Assembly: GCF_003574655.1 (NCBI RefSeq)
Contig: NZ_QNUM01000002.1
Span: 682,001 to 746,000, forward strand
Direction of reading: 5' to 3'
Source of the DNA: Cohaesibacter haloalkalitolerans
GTDB lineage: Bacteria; Pseudomonadota; Alphaproteobacteria; Rhizobiales; Cohaesibacteraceae
Length of the DNA: 64,000 nt
Positions 8,095 through 16,631 of the stretch are shown piece by piece. The notes beneath the pieces were generated by a model. The model worked only from the letters and a program-made list of their open reading frames with translations, was not told the DNA's origin and ran no database searches. The first letter of the stretch is position 1; each line of letters starts with the position of its first letter. Position numbers and translations under genes: made by a program.

Positions 8095-8189
8095 GCTCAA
8101 AATCCGGTTGACCAAACGAAAAAGCGCTCTGCCCTCCCGCGCCCCTGGTGCGCTAGGCCGACGGAGCCTGTCAAGAACAGGATTGAGCC

Positions 8190-9386
8190 ATGTCTGAGAC
8201 CAAGAAACCCGAAACCGGTTACCGCCCTGCCACCCAGATGGTCCATGGCGGCGTGATGCGTTCGCAGTGGGGAGAAACCTCCGAAGCGCTGTTCATGACG
8301 CAGGGATATGTCTATGACAGCGCCGAGGCACAGGAAGCCCGCTTCAACGGTGAAGAGCCGGGCTATGTCTATTCACGCTATGCCAACCCTACCGTTTCGA
8401 TGTTCGAGAACCGCATGGCACTGCTGGAAGGCGCTGAAGGCGCGCGCGGTACGGCGTCCGGCATGGCTGCCGTTTCCTCCGCCATGCTTTCATGTGTCCG
8501 GGCTGGCGATCATGTGGTTGCCGCAAGCGCCCTGTTCGGCTCCTGCCTCTATATCGTCTCGGAATTGTTGCCCCGTTTTGGTGTCGAGTGCACGCTGGTG
8601 GATGGCACCAATCTTGAGGAATGGAAAGCGGCGATGCGTCCGAACACCCGCGCCTGTTTCCTCGAAAGCCCGACCAACCCCGTGTTGTCCGTGATCGACA
8701 TTGCCGGTGTGGCCGAGATTGCCCATGAAGCGGGTGCCAAGCTGGTCGTCGACAACGTCTTTGCGACCGCCATGTGGCAAAGCCCGCTGGCGCTCGGTGC
8801 CGACGTGGTCATCTATTCGGCCACCAAGCATATCGATGGTCAGGGCCGCTGTCTGGGCGGGGTCGTGTTGTCGACCGAGCAGTTCCTTGAAGAGGAATTC
8901 AAGGATATCCATCGTCACACCGGACCGTCCCTGTCGCCGTTCAATGCGTGGATCATGCTCAAGGGACTGGAAACCTTCCCGCTGCGCGTCAAGGAACAGA
9001 CCCGCAGTGCAGGTATCCTTGCCGACCGTCTGGCCGAGCACAAAGCCATCGACCGGATCTTCTATCCGGGCCGTGATGACCACCCGCAGGCCGACGTCTG
9101 CAAGAAGCAGATGCGCGGTGGCTCGACCATGGTGGCGCTCAATGTGGCCGGTGGCAAGCAGAAGGCCTTCGAGCTGGAAAATGCCCTCAAGATCATCAAG
9201 ATCTCCAACAATCTGGGTGACGCCAAGAGCCTGATCACCCATCCGGCTACGACCACTCATCAGCGACTCACCGATGACCAACTGGCGGCCGCCGGTATCG
9301 GTCAGGGCACGCTGCGCCTGTCTGTTGGTCTTGAGGATATCGAGGACCTGTGGGACGACTTCGAGCAGGCTCTGGCCACGCTCTGA
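8190..9386 (+). CDS. metZ: O-succinylhomoserine sulfhydrylase
   Basis: A 398-residue PLP enzyme of the Cys/Met metabolism family that joins O-succinylhomoserine and sulfide to give homocysteine in the cytoplasm. The start region YRPATQMVHGG, the YSRYANPTV motif, the GTASGMAA PLP phosphate loop and the Schiff-base lysine K213 in YSATKHIDGQGR are all present; the C-terminal SVGLEDIEDLWDDF is typical. Length fits the family. ATG 8190 is preceded by AGGA with a seven-base gap. Control is by the SAM-II riboswitch and terminator upstream, so high SAM should shut it down. Confidence 0.97.
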   Translation: MSETKKPETGYRPATQMVHGGVMRSQWGETSEALFMTQGYVYDSAEAQEARFNGEEPGYVYSRYANPTVSMFENRMALLEGAEGARGTASGMAAVSSAMLSCVRAGDHVVAASALFGSCLYIVSELLPRFGVECTLVDGTNLEEWKAAMRPNTRACFLESPTNPVLSVIDIAGVAEIAHEAGAKLVVDNVFATAMWQSPLALGADVVIYSATKHIDGQGRCLGGVVLSTEQFLEEEFKDIHRHTGPSLSPFNAWIMLKGLETFPLRVKEQTRSAGILADRLAEHKAIDRIFYPGRDDHPQADVCKKQMRGGSTMVALNVAGGKQKAFELENALKIIKISNNLGDAKSLITHPATTTHQRLTDDQLAAAGIGQGTLRLSVGLEDIEDLWDDFEQALATL

Positions 9387-9411
9387 TCCTGACCGGATCA
9401 CACAAATTGTC

Positions 9412-9445
9412 CGCAAGGGGACTTTGCAGAGGAAGACCCCTTGCG
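9412..9445 (+). terminator. Hairpin after metZ, weak terminator
   Basis: CGCAAGGGG at 9412-9420 and CCCCTTGCG at 9437-9445 form a perfect nine-base-pair stem with a 16-base loop 26 bases after the metZ stop. There is no T-run, so it may stabilise the 3' end rather than stop transcription. Confidence 0.4.
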
Positions 9446-9511
9446 CCTGCCTTGAAGCGGGGCCTGATGATCGACTAGACTGGCTGTGTCACGTCCGAAA
9501 GGCAAAGCCGC

Positions 9512-9970
9512 ATGTCCCAAGATCCCACCCCCGCTGAAGCACGTCCCTCGCAAAAAGATCCAACCCTTCCCTACGACATGCCCCTTGTCGTGCAGCCCTC
9601 CGACATCGACATGATCGGCCATGTCAACAACACCATCTATCTGAAATGGGTTCAGGAAGCGGCAACCGAGCATTGGGATGTGATCGCCCATGAAGATGAT
9701 CATGAGCAGATGTTCTGGGTCGTCACCCGTCACGAGATCGACTACAAGCGCGGCGCATTCGAGGGCGACGAGCTGATCGTGCGGACATGGCTGGGGCAGT
9801 ATGAGCACCACAAGTGTGAACGATTCACCAGCATCCTGCGGGTGCGGGACGGCAAGGAGCTTGCCGCCGTCCGGACCCTGTGGCACCCAATCAACCAGCA
9901 GACCAAGAAGGCCATCCGCCTCTCCCCTGAACAGATCGCCCGCTATTCGGTTGCTCCGAACAAGGACTGA
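9512..9970 (+). CDS. Acyl-CoA thioesterase, 4HBT hotdog family
   Basis: A 152-residue single hotdog-fold protein. The stretch VQPSDIDMIGHVNNTIYLKWVQEA has the DxxGHVNN motif of YbgC/4-hydroxybenzoyl-CoA thioesterases, with the conserved aspartate before the helix. Later strands VVTRHEIDYKRGAFEGDELIVRTWL match the family sheet. It is expected to hydrolyse acyl-CoA thioesters as a homo-oligomer; chain length and substrate cannot be inferred. The N-terminal 25 residues are a low-complexity lead. It is transcribed in the same direction as metZ and converges on the small membrane-protein gene. Confidence 0.85.
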   Translation: MSQDPTPAEARPSQKDPTLPYDMPLVVQPSDIDMIGHVNNTIYLKWVQEAATEHWDVIAHEDDHEQMFWVVTRHEIDYKRGAFEGDELIVRTWLGQYEHHKCERFTSILRVRDGKELAAVRTLWHPINQQTKKAIRLSPEQIARYSVAPNKD

Positions 9971-10014
9971 TCCGGGGCCAGGTCAAAGGACAAGCGACAA
10001 GGCGCAGGCCAATT

Positions 10015-10047
10015 GGCCCGGGCAGAAGCAATCCATCCACCCGGGCC
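10015..10047. terminator. GC-rich hairpin between convergent genes
   Basis: GGCCCGGG (10015-10022) and CCCGGGCC (10040-10047) form a perfect eight-base-pair stem with a 17-base loop. It sits between the ends of the thioesterase and the small membrane-protein gene; no T-run follows on either strand. Confidence 0.35.
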
Positions 10048-10085
10048 GCCCACCACCTGATTTCCAGTCCCTTGCGGAGCCCCTT

Positions 10086-10274
10086 CTATTTGCCAGGTGG
10101 CACCAGCGCACAAAAGGCCCCGCTGGCGGCCTCATCCGAGCCAAGCATGATGGCTGCCGGAGCGGTATAGGGATTGAGCGACTTGCTGGTCTGCAAATCG
10201 AACACCAGCAGCGCGACCACGGCCAAAAGGGTTGCAGATGCGGGGAAGGCGCGGCTCATGAAAAATCCGGTCAT
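10086..10274 (-). CDS. 62-residue membrane protein downstream of YeeE/YedE
   Basis: The start ATG at 10274 is three bases past the YeeE stop, and GGAGGG lies seven bases before it inside the YeeE gene, so translation is very likely. One hydrophobic helix spans about residues 10-25 (ATLLAVVALLVF), followed by a polar tail with a single cysteine in GAFCALVPPGK. I do not recognise a named family. Position, coupling and topology suggest a small partner of the sulfur transporter, which is inference. The protein is too short for domain evidence. Confidence 0.6.
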   Translation of the reverse strand: MTGFFMSRAFPASATLLAVVALLVFDLQTSKSLNPYTAPAAIMLGSDEAASGAFCALVPPGK

Positions 10275-10277
10275 CGC

Positions 10278-11417
10278 CTATCCCTCCAGTCCCAACGGCT
10301 TGCGCAGGCGGATACCCACCCACGCCCCGGCAAAGGCGGCAACGAACCATACCCAGCCATGCAGGCTGCCGGTGGAAATGCCCGAGAAGAAGGCTCCAAC
10401 ATTGCAGCCCAGCGCCAGACGCGAGGAATAGCCAAGCAGAAAGCCGGCGATGACGGTGGCCAGCCATGCCCTTGCAGGTAGCGAGGGTAGCCTTGTGCTG
10501 AGGCCGGACCGCCAGGCAGCGACGATGAAAGCCCCGAGAATGATGCCAAGGTTGGTGAGCGAGGTATAGTCGGTGAGCAGGCTCGAGACGAGTCGCTCCT
10601 GATGCACCGGACTTGCCCAGTAGGACGACGCCGTCAGATCCGCTCCCAATGCCGACGCCCCTTTGGCGGCCCACAAGCCAAGGCCATAGACCACGCCCCA
10701 AGGCTGACCGGCAACCGCGAAGTTGGCGATTGCCAGCGCGGCCAGAAGCACGGCAGCAACCAGCAGACGACGTGGCACGAAACGCGCCTGTTTCGGCGCC
10801 AGAAAGAGCGCCCCAAGTCCAACGATCAGCAGCCCCAGCAGGGTGATCACCAGCCCACGGCTCCCTTCCAGCACCACCAGCGGCAGATGCCCCAGATCCG
10901 TCCACCATAGAAGGTGATAGGACCCGGCAAAGGCTCCGACGACAAAGAAGGGCAAGGCCACGACGCTGACCGGATTGCCCGACCCGGCGTTGACAAGCGT
11001 GCCCGATCCGCAGCCGAGCAGCAACTGCATGGCCGCTCCGAACACGAAAGCGCCGCCGACCATGGACCAGCCAACGGCGGCATGAGCGCCAATCAGTTCG
11101 GGATGGTCGCCGGACAACAGCGGAAAGGCAACGACGGCAACAAGCCCGATGGCCAGCAGCTGGGCGATCAGCCCGGCCGGTTCGCGCCGCAGGATCATAG
11201 CCCGCCACGGACCGGCGAAACCGAAGCGCAAGCCTTCCAGCGTCAGGCCGAAGCCAACGCCGATGGCCAGCAGCAGGCCATAGCGCACGCCCGCCGACGC
11301 CATGAGGGCCAGAATGACAACAAGGGGCAAGCCAATCAGGCCAGCCCTTGCAAACAGGCGAGACCCCTTTGCAGGGGCCCCCAGAGATGTCGAAATATCA
11401 GTCACGGGATCAGCCAC
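10278..11417 (-). CDS. YeeE/YedE-type sulfur-compound (thiosulfate) transporter
   Basis: A 379-residue protein of about nine or ten membrane helices. It has the two family hallmarks: LLGCGSGTLVNAGSGN (Cys136) and LALGCNVGAFFSG near residue 338, each placing a cysteine on the transport path, as in the characterised thiosulfate transporter YeeE. A third N-terminal cysteine seen in some members is absent here. The start is GTG 11417, which overlaps the rhodanese stop by eight bases; GTG 11405 is an alternative. It should bring thiosulfate or a related sulfur species into the cell. It lies between a periplasmic rhodanese and a small membrane protein in one operon. Confidence 0.9.
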   Translation of the reverse strand: MADPVTDISTSLGAPAKGSRLFARAGLIGLPLVVILALMASAGVRYGLLLAIGVGFGLTLEGLRFGFAGPWRAMILRREPAGLIAQLLAIGLVAVVAFPLLSGDHPELIGAHAAVGWSMVGGAFVFGAAMQLLLGCGSGTLVNAGSGNPVSVVALPFFVVGAFAGSYHLLWWTDLGHLPLVVLEGSRGLVITLLGLLIVGLGALFLAPKQARFVPRRLLVAAVLLAALAIANFAVAGQPWGVVYGLGLWAAKGASALGADLTASSYWASPVHQERLVSSLLTDYTSLTNLGIILGAFIVAAWRSGLSTRLPSLPARAWLATVIAGFLLGYSSRLALGCNVGAFFSGISTGSLHGWVWFVAAFAGAWVGIRLRKPLGLEG

Positions 11418-12354
11418 CGGTTACTTGCTTGATGAGGGTCTTGAAGATGCCCGGCGTGTTGGCCAGCTTATAGCCAGCGTTGGAATAGCCAACCATCGAT
11501 TCAGGATAGAGTTTCACATTGTCCAGACCGGCCAGCTCGGAGAGGGCGAACCAGTTGGTCGCGGCCCAGTGCCCTGTGTTGCAGAAGCTGACCAGCTCTT
11601 CGCCATTCTTGAACCCGGCCTTGGCGGCAATTTCCTTGGCCTTGGCCGCGTCAGCGATCACCGGCTTGTTGTCAAACCAGCTGGAATGCACGAAATATTC
11701 GGACTGTGGCAGGGTGCCGGGACGGGCGGCGGCTGGATGCTTCTTCTCACCTTTCCAGAATTCTTCCGGACGGGCATCGACAAGGCGCGCCTTCTCTTCG
11801 CCGCCGACAATCTTCAGGATTTCGTCGCGGTTGGCCAGCCACTGATCAGAGAAGCTGATATCGACGGTGGTCGGCTTGAGGGAAACAGTGCCGGTTTCAA
11901 GCGGCAGGCCCTGTTGCTTCCAGGTGTCGAGACCACCATTGAGGATGGAGATGTTGGTGAAACCAGCCGTTTTCAGGGTCCAGTAGACACGGGCGGCAGC
12001 GCCAAAATCGGAGATGTCTGCACCCTGATAGGCGACGACCGTGGCACGGCCCTTGTCTGCACCAATGTCACCGAGCAGCTTTTCCAGATGCTCTTCGGTT
12101 ACCAGCTGGCCCGGGTTTTCCTTGGGGCCACGAAACAGCCCGTAAGGCGCATTAACCGAACCGGCGATATGGCCTTGTTCAAACAGGCTTGAACCATTCT
12201 TGTCGGTTGCGCGAATGTCGATGATGAAGGGCGCGTCGTCACCCGTTGCAGCATTGAGCTGTTCGGGGGAAACCAGCGGACCAAAAGACGCAGCGAAGGT
12301 CGGGGTAACCAGAAGCCCGAATGCCACAAGAGCGTGTGAAATCAGTTTTTTCAT
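11410..12354 (-). CDS. Exported tandem-rhodanese sulfurtransferase
   Basis: A 314-residue protein with a Sec signal peptide (MKKLISHALVAFGLLVTPTFAA, cut near residue 21). Two rhodanese domains follow. The first (about 25-155) has lost its cysteine: YQGADISD stands where CxxGxR is expected. The second carries Cys258 in the loop CNTGHWA, the active-site pattern. It should move sulfane sulfur from thiosulfate or a persulfide in the periplasm. ATG 12354 has GGAGA eight bases upstream. Its stop overlaps the start of the YeeE gene, so the two are translationally coupled and probably handle the same sulfur source. Confidence 0.92.
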   Translation of the reverse strand: MKKLISHALVAFGLLVTPTFAASFGPLVSPEQLNAATGDDAPFIIDIRATDKNGSSLFEQGHIAGSVNAPYGLFRGPKENPGQLVTEEHLEKLLGDIGADKGRATVVAYQGADISDFGAAARVYWTLKTAGFTNISILNGGLDTWKQQGLPLETGTVSLKPTTVDISFSDQWLANRDEILKIVGGEEKARLVDARPEEFWKGEKKHPAAARPGTLPQSEYFVHSSWFDNKPVIADAAKAKEIAAKAGFKNGEELVSFCNTGHWAATNWFALSELAGLDNVKLYPESMVGYSNAGYKLANTPGIFKTLIKQVTGG

Positions 12355-12730
12355 TTGTGTTCTCCGTGTGAGCCATTCTGTCATCTCAGCGGACAGGGCT
12401 CCTGTCGCATGAGAGATCCGGCAAGAGGTGAGCAGCCAGAGGCCTGCCGGGATCGGGCTCCTTGACTATTATCGTTGCCCGCCATTCTGCTTTTCAGCCG
12501 GAATTTTGCAAGAAAGAGGATCTTAAAGTTCATTTTAAAAATAGAAATTCCTTCTTGCGACAACACTGAAGACAGCAATTCTTTGCCCTTCATTCAGTCA
12601 CACTTCCAATGATGAGGAAATTATTTTGCAGCAGAGGCTCTATTCTTGACGAACACCGAGTCCGACAATTGCGCCTCAGCACCACGGACTTCACCTTCAT
12701 GGGCAGGGCCACCACAGACAGGAGAGTTTC
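12355..12730. other. Intergenic region between divergent genes
   Basis: This 376-base gap holds both 5' regions. A hairpin with GACAGG (12392-12397) and CCTGTC (12401-12406) nested in ATCTC/GAGAT (12383-12417) lies in the rhodanese leader. The right half is AT-rich around 12500-12600. AGGAGAGTTTC precedes the ATG at 12731. No riboswitch or known operator was recognised. Confidence 0.5.
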
Positions 12731-13159
12731 ATGGAACCACGGATCTCGTTGATCACGCTCGGCGTCAGCAACCTGGAGAACTCCGTCAGCTTTTATCGTG
12801 ACGGCCTGGGCTGGCCGACGAGCTATGAGCCTGGACAGGGTGTGGCCTTTTTCAAGACATGGGGCACTGTGTTCGCCCTCTATCCGATTGCGGAAATGGC
12901 CAAGGAGATTCCGGATGGCAGCTTCACCCCGCAGGTAGGCAGCTGTGGCATCACGCTGGCCCACAATTGTCGCGAGCGGCAGGATGTCGATGCCGTGATG
13001 GCACAGGCCACTGCGGCTGGCGGCCAGCTGAGGAAAGCGGCAAGCGACACCTTCTGGGGTGGCTTCAGCGGCTATTTTTCCGACCCGGACGGCTATGTGT
13101 GGGAAATCGCATGGGGCGCCTTCCCCATCGGTGAAGACGGTCACCTGATCCTGCCGTAA
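12731..13159 (+). CDS. VOC (glyoxalase/bleomycin-resistance fold) protein
   Basis: A 142-residue protein with two beta-alpha-beta-beta-beta units. LGVSNLENSVSFYRDGLGW opens the first, and the second ends FSDPDGYVWEIAWG, the classic VOC signature with the glutamate metal ligand. The first-strand histidine ligand is replaced (ISLITLGVSNL), so metal binding may be changed. Members include dioxygenases, isomerases and antibiotic-binding proteins; the substrate is not evident. AGGAG is six bases before the ATG. It is divergent from the sulfurtransferase operon. Confidence 0.85.
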   Translation: MEPRISLITLGVSNLENSVSFYRDGLGWPTSYEPGQGVAFFKTWGTVFALYPIAEMAKEIPDGSFTPQVGSCGITLAHNCRERQDVDAVMAQATAAGGQLRKAASDTFWGGFSGYFSDPDGYVWEIAWGAFPIGEDGHLILP

Positions 13160-13231
13160 GAGCTGGAAGGCTTACTCCAAGACTCGCCCGCATCGCCAGT
13201 CTGTCCATCAGGGCAGGCGTCCAAGCGCGCC

Positions 13232-13873
13232 TCACCTCTCCTGCGAAGCCTCATCGGCGACAGATGGCTTGTCACCAAACAGCTCTCTTGCCAGCAGGAT
13301 CCGCGAGACGGTGGTGATGGCAGTGATGGCGGCGAAGGCATAGGCGAACCAGCCGAACCAATCCGGGAACAGGCAGAAGAGCGCAAACACCGCGTAGGTC
13401 TCCCCAGCTTCGGCGAGCCCCCCGGTGAAATAAAGCGACTTGGAGCCGTGACTCTCGGTGGACAGCTTCCGCTTTTCGGCCATGATGGCAAAGGCTAGGA
13501 AGCTGGCACCGTTGGCATAGAAGACCATCAGCAGCACCGCTGCCGGTAGAGCGTTTTCCGGTCTGGCAATCGCAAAGGCCAACGGAATGAGGCCGTAGAA
13601 GATGAAGTCGAAAACAATATCGAGATAGCCACCAAGATCCGTCTTGTGGCCTGCCCGGGCAACGGCGCCATCGAGCCCATCCATCAGACGGCTCAACACC
13701 ATCAGGGTCAGTCCAAGCCAATACAACTCAAAGGCGATTGCTGCTGCTGCGCCACTTCCGATCAACAACCCGAGGCTGGTGATCTGATTGGGTGTGACCC
13801 CATGTGAGGCAATCATTTTGCCAATACGGGTAACAGGCGGATCAATCAGCCTTTTCAACCGAGCATCAAGCAT
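13232..13873 (-). CDS. CDP-alcohol phosphatidyltransferase family protein
   Basis: A 213-residue membrane protein with about six helices. The catalytic motif reads DGLDGAVARAGHKTDLGGYL followed by D and a further D four residues later (DG-x2-AR-x8-9-G-x3-D-x3-D), which binds the metal and CDP-alcohol. Such enzymes swap CMP for an alcohol to make phospholipid headgroups. Length is close to PgsA/PssA relatives, but the exact lipid product is unclear. The end MLDARLKRLIDPPVT at the N terminus and the threonine-rich TPNQIT segment are typical. It is convergent with the VOC gene. Confidence 0.85.
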   Translation of the reverse strand: MLDARLKRLIDPPVTRIGKMIASHGVTPNQITSLGLLIGSGAAAAIAFELYWLGLTLMVLSRLMDGLDGAVARAGHKTDLGGYLDIVFDFIFYGLIPLAFAIARPENALPAAVLLMVFYANGASFLAFAIMAEKRKLSTESHGSKSLYFTGGLAEAGETYAVFALFCLFPDWFGWFAYAFAAITAITTVSRILLARELFGDKPSVADEASQER

Positions 13874-14159
13874 GACTTCTTCCCAAACTGCTGTTTACTT
13901 CTGGCACGGACTTATTGTACCTGCCTAATCAGTATTGGCAAATGTGTTGTCTCTGTGGATTGCCCAACATTCAGTACAATCTTTGATACATCTTCTATCC
14001 AATACGCTTCAATAGGCTATATTATTCCTGTCAGAGCTTTGCTATGCAATTCTCATGAACTTATTGCGAGTTTTGGTGATCCCTAAACTCTCTTTGTTCG
14101 GACTATTCCGACTATCGGGCTTTGCATCAATCATTGTTCCACTGGAGTATGAGGACCAA

Positions 14160-14558
14160 GTGCAGAAATACACAGCGACGACCGGATCAATTCAAGTCAT
14201 GGTTGTGCCGGAATACCAGCCGGAGCAATCGACCCCCGACAGAGGACAACATGTATGGGCCTATCATGTTGAAATTTGCAATCACGGGCAGGCAGACATC
14301 AAGCTTCAGGCACGATACTGGCGCATCATCGACGCGCAGGGGCGCATTCAGGAAGTCCATGGCAGTGGTGTCGTGGGCGAACACCCGCGTATTGTAGCCG
14401 GTAATTGCTTCAAATACAGCTCCGGCTGCCCGCTGGACAGCGACAGCGGCTTCATGTCCGGCCATTATGAGATGGAAACGGATGACGGCATGACCTTCGA
14501 AGTCATCATTCCAACCTTCTCTCTGGACATTCCGGATATGGCCAAGTCCATCAACTGA
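14160..14558 (+). CDS. apaG: ApaG domain protein
   Basis: A 132-residue protein matching ApaG (E. coli 125 residues). The immunoglobulin-like fold shows YTATTGSIQVMVVPEYQPEQ, VWAYHVEICNHG, ARYWRIIDAQG, EVHGSGVVGEHPRI and SSGCPLDSDSGFMSGHYEM, all conserved. I chose GTG 14160 because GAGG is five bases upstream and the length fits. The ATG at 14055 would add 35 hydrophobic residues not found in the family and has no ribosome site. The role in bacteria is uncertain and has been linked to diadenosine tetraphosphate and magnesium or cobalt phenotypes. Confidence 0.9.
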   Translation: MQKYTATTGSIQVMVVPEYQPEQSTPDRGQHVWAYHVEICNHGQADIKLQARYWRIIDAQGRIQEVHGSGVVGEHPRIVAGNCFKYSSGCPLDSDSGFMSGHYEMETDDGMTFEVIIPTFSLDIPDMAKSIN

Positions 14559-15044
14559 GCTGCCCCCCAAGGGTTGCCGGGGCCTCAGCCAAGCGTTTCC
14601 TTTACCATCGCGTCTCCCCGGCGACTGGCCACAGCATTCGCTGCCAGTCATTTTCGGCACAAACAGGGCTAATACGCGGCCGGAAACGAGAGATATCAAC
14701 AGCAAACTTTCTGTGTTCCCATGTATCTGGCATCAGCCCCGCATAGGGCATCTTTGGTGTCTTGCTCTGACAGATTATCCCCAATCAACCCCGATCCCCG
14801 CAGTCAAAACTGCCGGACTTCCTTGCGTTGAGGCGAGCGGAAGCGGCTTCGGCACCAACAGGTTCGCCTATTTGGTTGCTTCAGGATGGCGCTCGGCCCG
14901 ATTCTGTTGGAAACTGCCCCATCGGTAATCGCGTGGATCGCTGTTGCAAAATGGTTGCTTTCTTTTGGCAAGGTGCTGACGAATAGCGTCTGCTCTCTTT
15001 ATACTCTTTGCATATTGCATGACTTTCGAACTGGAATTTCAGAC
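14559..15044. other. Intergenic region between apaG and phoR
   Basis: This 486-base gap contains a hairpin with arms GACTGGC (14623-14629) and GCCAGTC (14643-14649) followed by ATTTTC, a likely weak terminator for apaG. No Pho box half-site series was found before phoR. The reading frame of phoR is open upstream to 14886, but this part lacks family similarity. Confidence 0.5.
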
Positions 15045-16385
15045 ATGGCACTCGACACGCGCAAATCCGGCCTTGGACCATCTGCTGATCTGGACCGCCT
15101 TGCTGGCGGCGGTCCGCTGAGCAGACTCTACAGTGCACGCTGGACACTGATCGTCGTTACCATCGGCCTTGTCTGGATTGCCATTCAGAATGACGGGGAG
15201 GTCTGGCACGCCGGTCTGGTGCTTCTGGCAGCGGTCATTGCCACGATGTTTTTCCCGCGCCGCCGCAAGGTGACACGCCTCAAGGCAAAGGTCGAGGCCC
15301 GGCGCAGGGCCATCATCCCGGACCTGCACATGCGCAATCTGGCCGCCGCCCTGCCCGACCCCTGCTTCATTCTGGACCGGCGCGGCATCGTCCGCTTTGC
15401 CAATCAGGCCGGATCAACCATCTTCGGCAATGTCAAGGAAGGCGACCCGCTGTCCTTCCGGATCCGTCAGCCGGACATGCTGGCAGCGCTCGACAATGTG
15501 CTCGATGGTGGACCGATCGAAAAGGTCGACTATACCCTCAAGAGTCACAGCGAACGCTTCTATGAAGCCTGGGTCACGCCCATTCACATGAACTCGGAGC
15601 CCGAAAAGGGTGGCCGGCCGGAATTCATCCTGCTGCTGCTGCATGACCAGACCGAACAGAAGAACATGGCCCGTATGCGCGCCGACTTCGTCGCTAACGC
15701 CAGCCACGAGCTGCGCACCCCCCTCGCCTCGGTGATCGGCTTCATCGAGACCCTGCAGGGACCGGCAAAGGACGACAGTGTGGCGCGGGACCGTTTTCTC
15801 GCCATCATGCTGGATCAGGCCGAACGGATGTCGCGCCTTGTCTCCGATCTCCTGTCCCTGTCTCGAATCGAAATGCGCGCCCATGTGCTGCCCGACACGA
15901 GGGTCGACCTCAGCAAGATCATGCGCCATGTGATCGACAGCCTGTCTCCACTGGCCTCGGATCTGAAGGTTTCGGTTGCCACCGACGGCCTTGACACGGA
16001 GGCATGGGTGGCCGGTGATCGGGACGAGCTGGTTCAGGTGTTCGAGAACCTCGTCGAGAATGCGCTCAAATACGGCAAGGACGGCAAGACGGTCGAGGTC
16101 AATTGCAGCCAGATGGTCGATGCAGCAGATGGCCGCGACTATTTCGCCATCAATGTCAGGGACTTCGGGCCCGGCATCCCTCAGGAGCATCTGCCACGCC
16201 TTACCGAGCGCTTCTATCGCGTCGATGTCGCCTCTTCCCGCGAGCAGAAGGGCACGGGGCTGGGGCTGGCCATCGTGAAACACATTCTCACACGCCACCG
16301 CGGCAAGCTTCTCGTTGAGAGTACACCCGGCGAGGGGGCGACCTTTCAGGTCCGTCTTCCTGCCATAAAAGCTGCGGATTTGTGA
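15045..16385 (+). CDS. phoR: Phosphate regulon sensor histidine kinase
   Basis: A 446-residue inner-membrane kinase. Two N-terminal helices (about 33-48 and 53-70) form the hairpin anchor; a PAS domain spans about 98-205. The HisKA domain has ASHELRTPL with phospho-acceptor His221, and the ATPase domain has ENLVENALKYGKDG (N box), DFGPGIP (G1), ERFYRVD (F box) and GTGLGLAIVKHIL (G2). The short periplasmic loop is typical of PhoR, which senses through the Pst complex and PhoU rather than a ligand domain. It phosphorylates PhoB. The ATG at 15045 is followed by the family-like start; the upstream ORF extension is not used. Confidence 0.93.
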   Translation: MALDTRKSGLGPSADLDRLAGGGPLSRLYSARWTLIVVTIGLVWIAIQNDGEVWHAGLVLLAAVIATMFFPRRRKVTRLKAKVEARRRAIIPDLHMRNLAAALPDPCFILDRRGIVRFANQAGSTIFGNVKEGDPLSFRIRQPDMLAALDNVLDGGPIEKVDYTLKSHSERFYEAWVTPIHMNSEPEKGGRPEFILLLLHDQTEQKNMARMRADFVANASHELRTPLASVIGFIETLQGPAKDDSVARDRFLAIMLDQAERMSRLVSDLLSLSRIEMRAHVLPDTRVDLSKIMRHVIDSLSPLASDLKVSVATDGLDTEAWVAGDRDELVQVFENLVENALKYGKDGKTVEVNCSQMVDAADGRDYFAINVRDFGPGIPQEHLPRLTERFYRVDVASSREQKGTGLGLAIVKHILTRHRGKLLVESTPGEGATFQVRLPAIKAADL

Positions 16386-16434
16386 CATCCACATGATAGT
16401 CCAAAAAATTCTCCATGTATTTCAGCGCCTTAAA

Positions 16435-16463
16435 TTGTCACAAAACTGAAATATAGATGTCAT
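16435..16463 (+). promoter_or_regulatory. Pho box upstream of pstS (PhoB binding site)
   Basis: Three half-sites occur at 11-base spacing: TTGTCAC (16435-16441), CTGAAAT (16446-16452) and ATGTCAT (16457-16463), separated by the four-base spacers AAAA and ATAG. This matches the tandem CTGTCAT-N4 pattern bound by phosphorylated PhoB. It lies about 170 bases before the pstS start. Confidence 0.8.
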
Positions 16464-16631
16464 ATACCCATCACACGAGAGCGATAGGTTCGCGCTTGTC
16501 CCGGCCAACCGATGACCGAGCTTGCCAGATTGGAGCAAGCCTTTTCAGGAGGGTCGGCATATTCGTGAGCGCAAGATGAAAAGCCAATTGACTGGCTCGT
16601 CGCTCTAAAAACTGACTTATGGAGAGGTCAA

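Noticed and set aside
14055-14159. N-terminal extension of apaG from ATG 14055
   Set aside because: No ribosome site, and the GTG at 14160 gives the family length with GAGG upstream.
14886-15044. N-terminal extension of phoR
   Set aside because: Open frame only; ATG 15045 fits the family and the extension has no similarity.
14800-15044. Pho box before phoR
   Set aside because: No pair of half-sites at 11-base spacing was found.
15414-16394. 326-codon minus-strand ORF opposite phoR
   Set aside because: Antisense shadow of a kinase gene.
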